Source: Massilia brevitalea
Lineage (GTDB): Bacteria; Pseudomonadota; Gammaproteobacteria; Burkholderiales; Burkholderiaceae_D
DNA: 64,000 nt
Assembly (NCBI RefSeq): GCF_030711405.1
Contig: NZ_JAULSI010000008.1
Coordinates: 103,714 to 167,713 of the forward strand
Direction: 5' to 3'
The position numbers and the translations under genes were made by a program. Under the pieces are notes generated by a model. That model did no database searches, was not told where the DNA came from, and was given only the letters and a program-made list of their open reading frames with translations. Position 1 is the stretch's first letter. Every line of letters begins with the position of its first letter. Shown piece after piece: positions 57,958-64,000 of this stretch.

Positions 57958-60900
57958 TCAATGCGCATGGCCACCCTCCTCCTCGTTGCAGCGATGCGGC
58001 TGCTCGCGGCACAGCTTTTCCTGGGCTTGCAGGGCCAGGCGCCGCGCCTCGACCTGTTCCTTAGTCCGCGCCGGCGCCAGGATCTCGTCCTGCGTCAACA
58101 CACGCCCGTTCTTGATCACCAGGCGCACGTCGGCCGCCGCCTTCAGGTCCTGCAGCGGATTGCCGTTCACGACGATCAAATCGGCCAGCTTGCCTTTCTC
58201 GACCGTGCCGAGGTCGTCGCCGACCAGCGCGATCTTCGCCGCGTCGCGCGTGGCCGACTGCAGCGCCGCCAGGTTGCCCTGCACCAGGGCCGCGCCGCGC
58301 AGGTTCAGGTGCAGGGAGATGCCCGGCACCACCAGCGGCGAGTCGGTGCCGTTGGCCACCAGTGCGCCGGCCGCCTTCACCTTGGCCTGCTGGGTAGCGT
58401 CGTTGACGATGGTCGCGATCTGGGCGGCGGTCGGCGGTGCGGCGTTCTGCAGGCCGGCGACGAAATTCGGCGGCACCAGGATGAAACGCGGGTCGAGGGC
58501 GATGCCCGGGTCCAGCCCGGCCAGCGCGCTGCTCGAGAACAGCGTGTCGATCAAATTGAAGCCGCCCTTGCCATACACCTCGGCCGCATCCTGATAAGTG
58601 ATCAGGCGCGCGAGCGACTTCGACCAGCCATAGCCCATGCGCTGGGTCGCCGACAGGTGGGTGGTGCCGAGCAGGCCTGTGGCCGCGCCCGGCTGCACCA
58701 TGTGGGTCCCGCTTGGCACACCCAGGTCCAGCGCGCCCTGCGCGATCCGTTCCATGATGGGAATCGGCGCGCGCACGTAGCTCTTCAGGAAATCGGCGTC
58801 CATGCGCTTCGCCTTGTCGATCTCGAGCTGGGCGATCTGCGGCGTGCGCAGGGTGCGCGCGAAGCTGTAGAACAGGCGGTTGCCCTCCCACAGCGGCGGC
58901 GAGATGAACAGGCGCGGCCCGATCAGCTTCCCGGCTTCCAGCGCCTCGCGCATCTCCACGCTCTGGTGCAGCGGCCCGGTCACCGACTGTGCGGTGGTCA
59001 CACCGTAGGACAGCATCAGCTGCGCAATCTGGCCGAACTGGCCGCCCTGGTACAGGGTGAGCGGGTGCAGGTGGGTCTCGGTCAGGCCCGGCATCACGGT
59101 CAGGCCGCTGGCGTCGACCACGTGCGCACCGGCCTCGTGGTCCGTGTGCGGCGCCACCGAGACGATGCGATTGCCCTCTAACACGATGTCGACATCGTGG
59201 CGCAGCCCGGACCCGACGCCATCCCACAGCGCACCGGCGTGAACCAGGGTGCGGCCCTGCGGCGCCTGCTGGCGCCATTCGAGCTTTACCGGGATGTCGC
59301 GCACGTCGGTGCCGTCGGCGCGCACGGTGCGCACGCGTTCGGCCGACTTGTACAGGATGGTCTGCGAATCGCCGCCCCATACCGGCAGGTCGGCGATGTC
59401 GTCCGTCACCTGGCGCGCCGGCCCGGTGGGTGCGCCGTTGGCGTCCAGCGGCATCACGTGCAGGCGCGAATCCATGATGAAGGCAACCTTGCTGCCGTCC
59501 GGCGCCAGGCTGGCCGCCCCCTCGTCGCGTTCCGCGATCTGCTGCGGCGCCGGCGCAACCGGATAGAAGGTAGCGGTGCGGCTGGCCAGGTCGATCACGC
59601 GCAGCTTGTTGTAGCCCTCGCGGAAGCGGTTGTTGATACGCTCGTTATCGACCAGCAGGATGCGCCGCCCGTCGGGCGTCCACTGCGGCGTGCTCACCTG
59701 GGTGCTGTTCGAGGCGATGATGGTGTCCGGCGTGCTGGTGGCGCGGTTCCAGATTTCCAGCTGGCCCGAGAGCGTGGTATAGGCGATGCGGCCGCCATCC
59801 GGCGACAGCCTGGGCGTGACCATCGAGCGGCCGGGAATCGCCGCCAGGCGGGTGCGCGTGCCGCTGGCCAGGTCGACCTGGTCCACCGCCAGCTGGCCGG
59901 CATTCGCGCGCTCGGACGAGAAGTAGACCGCGCGGCCGTCCGCCGTCCACTGCGGATTCGCGTCGCGATCGAGATCGTTCGTGATGCGCACCGGATCGGC
60001 GCCGATGCGCATGGTCCAGACATCGTTGAGGGCGACAAAGGCGATGCTCTGGCCATCCGGCGAGAGCACCGGCGCGCTGATGCCGGCCACCTGGCGTGCA
60101 GCGAGGTTGTCGAAGCCACGGTCTTTCGGCTTCCTGAACACGGGACGGCGCAGCTTCAGCTCGGCGCGGAAGTCGACGTCGGCGCGGGCGCCGCCGACCG
60201 CGTCGCGGGTGCGGATCCTGCCATCGCTCGTATACAGGAAGCGGCCGTCGGGCAGGAAGCGCGCCGGGAAGGGGAAGATGTCTTCATCCTGTGTGACCTG
60301 GCTGTTGCCCACCACCAGCTGGCGCGCCGCGTTCTGGTAGACCAGGGCGCTGCCGTCCGGCGTCCAGGCCGGCGCCGTGCCGGGGGCGACCAGTGTCGGG
60401 GCGCCGCCGGTGATCGGCGCAGTAAGCACGTTGGCGCCATCGACGTAGGCCAGGCGCCTGCCGTCCGGCGACACCACCGGGTTGCTTTCGGCGCCAGGCC
60501 CGGTGGTCAGCTGCACCGGCGCGGCGCCACCGAGCGCCACGCTCCAGATCTTGTACTGGCCGTCGCCGCTGCGGTCCGAAGAGAACACCAGGCCGCTGCC
60601 GTCGGGCAGCCAGGCCGGTTCGCGGTCATCGAAGGGGCCGGCCGTGATTTCGCGCGGGTCCTGGCCCTCGGGCGCGATGGTCCAGACGTGGAAATTTCCT
60701 TCCGGCGAATAGTTCTGGAAGGCGATGCGCTTGCCGTCCGGCGACCAGACCGGCGCGGTCGGCTCCAGATGGTAACCGGTGATGCGTACGGCGCGCCCGC
60801 CGCTGCTTGGCATGACCCAGAGCGCGCCTTGGGCCGAGAAGACGATGCGCTTGCCGTCGGGCGAAGGCGCGGCGGCCATGTTGGTGCCTTCGCGCAGTTC

Positions 60901-61053
60901 CACGGTCAGGTCGCGGGTCGGCCCGCGCAGGTCGTTCAACTGGTCCACGCCGGCGCCGCCGGGCCACTGGCAGGCCGACAGCAAGGCGGCGCCGACAGCG
61001 GCGGCCAGGGCGGTACGAACGATTGACTGCGGCAAGCCGTTTCGGTTCTTCAT
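57958..61053 (-). CDS. Lipoprotein with TolB-like beta-propeller and C-terminal amidohydrolase
   Basis: A 1031-residue protein. A lipobox LLSAC (Cys28) follows a signal peptide, so it should be anchored to a membrane outside the cytoplasm. Residues 55-620 contain PD40/TolB repeats (PSPDGKRIVFSAQ, APVWSPDGKRIAFQ, PVVSPDGRRLAYV, TPQWTPDGRRILLV). From about 640 an amidohydrolase domain begins (VMPGLTETHLHPLTL with the HxH metal pair, and a late Asp in VANGTDSPLV). The C-terminal tail is His-rich (HRCNEEEGGHAH). Such proteins are thought to cleave peptides or cyclic amides; the substrate is unknown. Confidence 0.9.
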   Translation of the reverse strand: MKNRNGLPQSIVRTALAAAVGAALLSACQWPGGAGVDQLNDLRGPTRDLTVELREGTNMAAAPSPDGKRIVFSAQGALWVMPSSGGRAVRITGYHLEPTAPVWSPDGKRIAFQNYSPEGNFHVWTIAPEGQDPREITAGPFDDREPAWLPDGSGLVFSSDRSGDGQYKIWSVALGGAAPVQLTTGPGAESNPVVSPDGRRLAYVDGANVLTAPITGGAPTLVAPGTAPAWTPDGSALVYQNAARQLVVGNSQVTQDEDIFPFPARFLPDGRFLYTSDGRIRTRDAVGGARADVDFRAELKLRRPVFRKPKDRGFDNLAARQVAGISAPVLSPDGQSIAFVALNDVWTMRIGADPVRITNDLDRDANPQWTADGRAVYFSSERANAGQLAVDQVDLASGTRTRLAAIPGRSMVTPRLSPDGGRIAYTTLSGQLEIWNRATSTPDTIIASNSTQVSTPQWTPDGRRILLVDNERINNRFREGYNKLRVIDLASRTATFYPVAPAPQQIAERDEGAASLAPDGSKVAFIMDSRLHVMPLDANGAPTGPARQVTDDIADLPVWGGDSQTILYKSAERVRTVRADGTDVRDIPVKLEWRQQAPQGRTLVHAGALWDGVGSGLRHDVDIVLEGNRIVSVAPHTDHEAGAHVVDASGLTVMPGLTETHLHPLTLYQGGQFGQIAQLMLSYGVTTAQSVTGPLHQSVEMREALEAGKLIGPRLFISPPLWEGNRLFYSFARTLRTPQIAQLEIDKAKRMDADFLKSYVRAPIPIMERIAQGALDLGVPSGTHMVQPGAATGLLGTTHLSATQRMGYGWSKSLARLITYQDAAEVYGKGGFNLIDTLFSSSALAGLDPGIALDPRFILVPPNFVAGLQNAAPPTAAQIATIVNDATQQAKVKAAGALVANGTDSPLVVPGISLHLNLRGAALVQGNLAALQSATRDAAKIALVGDDLGTVEKGKLADLIVVNGNPLQDLKAAADVRLVIKNGRVLTQDEILAPARTKEQVEARRLALQAQEKLCREQPHRCNEEEGGHAH

Positions 61054-61335
61054 GTAAGCCTCCGGATGAGTTGCCCAATCGCACCAAAATGGTGCGCAGG
61101 CGACTCAACGATGCTCGTGCCGGCTTCTTACGCCAAACTTACTGCTGAGTCTGGCTGGAAATGGATCGCAGGCGGATTGCATAGACGATGAGCTTGCTCA
61201 AACTTCGTACCTGATCTACGGGAACTTTTGCGGTAGAGCTTCTTAAAAGAAATGCAAGCCCAAGGTGAGGTGCTTAACCGACCACGCTCGGGCCCGCTGG
61301 CATATTTGTTACAAACTCGTCAACAGGAGGCCATC

Positions 61336-61515
61336 ATGTCCGACAATCTGCAAAACCGCGGCCAACAAGACCGTTCCCGTATCAACGTGCACGAGGATTA
61401 CGAAGTCCGTCACTGGACCGAGGCCCTGGGCGTATCCAAGGAAGAACTCGAAAAGGCCGTCAAGGCCGTCGGTCCCTCGGTCAGCGCCGTGCGCGAACAC
61501 CTCGGTAAGCAATAA
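61336..61515 (+). CDS. DUF3606 domain small protein
   Basis: A 59-residue protein started after CAGGAGG. INVHEDYEVRHWTEALGVSKEE followed by LEKAVKAVGPSVSAVREHL is the DUF3606 pattern, with the Trp-Thr-Glu-Ala-Leu-Gly core. These small proteins are often stress-induced in proteobacteria; the role is unknown. It stands before an MscS channel and an SDR gene of similar stress character, although spacing (185 bases) and a strong hairpin in between argue for separate transcripts. Confidence 0.85.
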   Translation: MSDNLQNRGQQDRSRINVHEDYEVRHWTEALGVSKEELEKAVKAVGPSVSAVREHLGKQ

Positions 61516-61555
61516 GCCCCGCGTTCCCTTCGGACGCCGCGCGCGTCCACCCCAT

Positions 61556-61588
61556 GCCGCGGCGGACATCGCCTTCGTCCGCCGCGGC
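61556..61588 (+). terminator. Strong hairpin after the DUF3606 gene
   Basis: Perfect 12-base arms GCCGCGGCGGAC / GTCCGCCGCGGC (61556-61567, 61577-61588) with a 9-base loop. No U-tract follows, so it may protect the message end or work with Rho instead of being a standard terminator. Confidence 0.5.
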
Positions 61589-61699
61589 AGCGCACCTGGC
61601 GCCACTGCGCCGCCGCGCCCTGCAGCTACTTGTTCAGCTGCGCACGTTGCAGTCCATCCGCGCGCCCTTGCGCCACCTCTTCCCTGAAAGGAGCCCAAT

Positions 61700-62842
61700 G
61701 TGGATATCCGCGCCTTTATCGCATCCCTCGACATCTCGCTGACGAACGCCCTGTTCGCCACCGGCCTGGCAGTGGCCGCTTTCCTTGCCATCCACACCGC
61801 GCTGGTGCTGTTCCGGCGCCGTCTCGACCAGCTGAGCGACGAAGCCGCCCACCGCCCGGTCGCCGAAGTATTGCGCCGCACCCTGGCGCGCACCAGCAAC
61901 CTGGTGGTGCTGGCCACCGCCATCCTGATCGGCCTCTCCGCCCTCGACCTGCCGCCGCCCTGGAACGCGCGCGTTGGCCACCTGTGGTTCCTGACCCTCG
62001 GCCTGCAGCTGGCGATCTACCTGCACAATGCGGTGAAAGTCACCGCGCGCCGCTACTTCCAGACCCATTCGCAGCACGGCAACGACGGCCAGGTGACCAT
62101 CGCCCACACCCTCATCATCTGGGTGCTGCAGACGGCGGTCTGGGTCATCTTCGCCCTCGCCCTGCTGTCGAACATGGGGATCGACGTCAGCACTTTTGTC
62201 GCCAGTCTCGGGATCGGCGGTATCGCCATCGCGCTGGCGGTGCAGAACGTGCTGGGCGATTTGTTTGCCTCGCTGTCGATCGCGCTCGACAAACCCTTCG
62301 AAGTGGGCGACTTCATTTCCACCGGCAGCATCTCGGGCACGGTGGAAAAGGTCGGCCTGAAGACCACCCGCATCCGCGCCTCGAGCGGCGAGCAGATCGT
62401 GATCTCGAACGCCTCGCTGCTGAAGGACACGGTGTCGAACTTCAAGCGCATGCAAACGCGCCGCGTGGTGTTCAACCTGCGCGCCCATCCCGAGACGCCG
62501 GCAGCCCTGGCGGCCAGGGTGCCGGATGCCGTCAAGGGCATCATCGAGGGCATGGACCAGGTCAGCTTCGGCCGGGCTCACCTGAGCAAGTACGACCAGA
62601 ACTTCATCGAGTACGAAGTCGTCTACACCATGCAGACGGCCGATTACGACTTGTTCATGAACACCCAGCAGGCGATTTTGCTGGCGTCGATGCAGATGTT
62701 CGCCGATTTGAAGATCTCGACCGCGCCGCGCGCCCAGCAGCTGTTGCTGCAGGAAGCGCTGGTCGACGCCGCACCCGAACTGCCGGCCGAGGGCCGGGTC
62801 CGGCCACCGGCAGCCCTGCGCAGCCTGGCCAAGGGTAGCTGA
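61700..62842 (+). CDS. MscS family mechanosensitive ion channel
   Basis: A 380-residue membrane protein starting with GTG 61700 after AAAGGAG. N-terminal hydrophobic helices are followed by the MscS pore helix region TFVASLGIGGIAIALAVQNV, then LGDLFASLSIALDKPFEVGD and the beta-domain VEKVGLKTTRIRASSGEQIV with ISNASLLKDTVSNF. The C-terminal alpha/beta domain is complete, with a short extension. These channels open on membrane tension and protect against hypo-osmotic shock. It stands beside other stress-type genes. Confidence 0.93.
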   Translation: MDIRAFIASLDISLTNALFATGLAVAAFLAIHTALVLFRRRLDQLSDEAAHRPVAEVLRRTLARTSNLVVLATAILIGLSALDLPPPWNARVGHLWFLTLGLQLAIYLHNAVKVTARRYFQTHSQHGNDGQVTIAHTLIIWVLQTAVWVIFALALLSNMGIDVSTFVASLGIGGIAIALAVQNVLGDLFASLSIALDKPFEVGDFISTGSISGTVEKVGLKTTRIRASSGEQIVISNASLLKDTVSNFKRMQTRRVVFNLRAHPETPAALAARVPDAVKGIIEGMDQVSFGRAHLSKYDQNFIEYEVVYTMQTADYDLFMNTQQAILLASMQMFADLKISTAPRAQQLLLQEALVDAAPELPAEGRVRPPAALRSLAKGS

Positions 62843-62885
62843 GGGCGCCGTTTCAACCACCGTTTTATTTGAGGAGCAACGTTCG

Positions 62886-63725
62886 ATGAACCAGCCCACG
62901 CAACAACAGCAGCCACCCGGCACGGAAGCAGAACTGACGCCAAAGGCCGACCATGGCGAAACCAGCTACAAGGGGTCCGGCAAGCTCGATGGCAAGGCCA
63001 CCGTGATCACCGGCGGCGACAGCGGCATCGGCCGCGCCGTCGCCCTCGCCTTTGCGCGCGAAGGCGCCGACGTGCTGATCGCCTACCTGAACGAACACGA
63101 CGATGCGAAGGAAACCGCGCGCCTGGTCGAGGAAGCCGGCCGCAAGGCGGTACTGGTGCCGGGCGACATCGCCGACCCGGCCCACTGCCGCGCCATCGTC
63201 GACCAGGCGGTGCAGGCCTTCGGCCGCATCGACGTGCTGGTCAACAACGCCGCGTTCCAGATGACGCGCGAATCGATCGAAGACATTCCCGAGGAAGAGT
63301 GGGACTACACCTTCCAGGTCAACATCACGGCCATGTTCCACATCTGCAAAGCGGCGGTGAAGCACATGCAGCCGGGTTCGTCGATCATCAACACCAGCTC
63401 GATCAATTCCGACAAACCGAAGCCGACCCTGCTGGCCTATGCCACCACCAAGGGCGCGATTGCCAACTTCACGGCCGGGCTGGCGCAGCTGCTGGCGGAC
63501 AAGGGCATCCGCGCCAATTCGGTGGCGCCGGGGCCGATCTGGACGCCGCTGATTCCGTCGACCATGCCGCCGGAGGAAGTGGAAAGCTTTGGTTCGCAGG
63601 TGCCGATGAAGCGGCCGGGGCAGCCGGCGGAAGTCGCGCCGGTGTATGTGATGCTGGCGTCGGACGGGGCGAGCTATATTTCGGGTGCGCGGATTGCCGT
63701 GACGGGCGGGACGCCGATTTTGTAA
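62886..63725 (+). CDS. SDR family oxidoreductase (YghA-like)
   Basis: A 279-residue short-chain dehydrogenase of the longer type with a 40-residue N-terminal extension (Gln-rich start, then KADHGETSYKGSGKLDGKA). The cofactor motif is TGGDSGIGRAVALAFAREGA, the NNA motif is VNNAAFQMT, and the catalytic Ser and Tyr-x3-Lys lie in NTSSINSDKP and YATTKGAI. The closing RPGQPAEVAPVYVMLASDGA is usual. It reduces or oxidises sugar- or alcohol-type substrates with NAD(P); the specific reaction is unknown. ATG follows AGGAG. Confidence 0.93.
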   Translation: MNQPTQQQQPPGTEAELTPKADHGETSYKGSGKLDGKATVITGGDSGIGRAVALAFAREGADVLIAYLNEHDDAKETARLVEEAGRKAVLVPGDIADPAHCRAIVDQAVQAFGRIDVLVNNAAFQMTRESIEDIPEEEWDYTFQVNITAMFHICKAAVKHMQPGSSIINTSSINSDKPKPTLLAYATTKGAIANFTAGLAQLLADKGIRANSVAPGPIWTPLIPSTMPPEEVESFGSQVPMKRPGQPAEVAPVYVMLASDGASYISGARIAVTGGTPIL

Positions 63726-63750
63726 AGCCTGCATCGGCCCGTAGCGCTGA

Positions 63751-63921
63751 CCGTACGGTGGGCACTCCGTACGGTCAGCATCATGTCGGCGTTTGAGATA
63801 ATCGAAGAAGAAGCGCCGCGTTGACGCATCTGGAAGCGTCAACGCGGCGTTTGCGTTTCGGTGGGGTTGAACGTTATCGCGCTGCGAGGTTCCGCGTGGG
63901 CACGGAGTGCCCACCGTACGG
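63751..63921. repeat. REPIN-like element, copy E
   Basis: A 171-base unit beyond the SDR gene. The right arm GTGGGCACGGAGTGCCCACC matches that of copy B. The left arm CGTACGGTGGGCACTCCGTA is shortened: its inner hairpin is broken. Between the arms lies the perfect hairpin at 63814-63849. It is the most diverged copy. Confidence 0.65.
63814..63849 (+). terminator. Probable terminator hairpin after the SDR gene
   Basis: Perfect 14-base arms CGCCGCGTTGACGC / GCGTCAACGCGGCG with an 8-base loop, followed by TTTGCGTTT. It is 90 bases after the SDR stop, inside REPIN-like copy E. Nothing else is recognised from here to the right edge. Confidence 0.6.
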
Positions 63922-64000
63922 TTCAAGCCATCGACTTCGGCGATGAATAAACACCCGCCATACCGTTGAAGCCGCCGGCTTCGCTGAGCGCATCAATATT

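Overview
The window is chromosomal DNA of a high-G+C betaproteobacterium. The gene set (DUF2863 and YsnF/AvaK DUF2382 proteins, proteins resembling the exosortase-A accessory set, an ABC-F protein of the YbiT type, paired DUF5985-like membrane proteins) fits the Oxalobacteraceae, most likely Massilia or a close relative. The genus is inferred from gene content only; no rRNA or tRNA gene is visible.

Layout. 1-3.9 kb: a monooxygenase-hydrolase fusion cut by the left edge, a DUF411 protein, a disordered small protein and a stress-type flavin/PNP-oxidase-fold protein. 4.2-8.8 kb: the stress triad PrkA (YeaG), YeaH and SpoVR (YcgB). 8.8-19.5 kb: an island built from three transcription units. FeeM-like acyltransferase plus FAD oxidase read left. 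Two XrtA-type glycosyltransferases read right. An asparagine-synthetase-like protein and an AMP-ligase read left, divergent from two XrtA-type hydrolases. No exosortase, acyl carrier protein or PEP-CTERM substrate is present, and most of these enzymes have lost the catalytic residues of their families while staying alignable. The two divergent control regions share a 20-bp near-palindromic motif.

19.6-25.2 kb: NAD metabolism (nadB, a DMT exporter, a sirtuin, nadA-nadC). 25.3-31.9 kb: ABC-F factor, O-acyltransferase, LD-carboxypeptidase with a hydrolase, and the wobble-base genes tadA-queD-queE. 32.1-37.1 kb: a histidine-kinase-like protein lacking its phospho-acceptor His, a PAS-GGDEF cyclase and an M16 peptidase. 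37.4-42.5 kb: two DUF2382 proteins, a secreted endonuclease, a small wHTH-membrane protein operon and small hypotheticals. 42.5-43.6 kb: an IS1595-type element with target duplication just behind a terminator. 43.6-53.4 kb: a PhyH-type dioxygenase, a hybrid kinase pseudogene with three lesions, a Nudix hydrolase, a glycosyltransferase, a DUF2863 protein and an intact hybrid kinase. 53.6-63.7 kb: purine permease, DUF481 barrel, MHS transporter with thioredoxin, a lipoprotein with a beta-propeller and an amidohydrolase domain, and a stress set (DUF3606, MscS channel, SDR).

Dispersed through the intergenic spaces are five copies of a 140-171 bp REPIN-like inverted-repeat unit whose stems vary in a compensated way, and one separate 101-bp element with 18-bp terminal inverted repeats.
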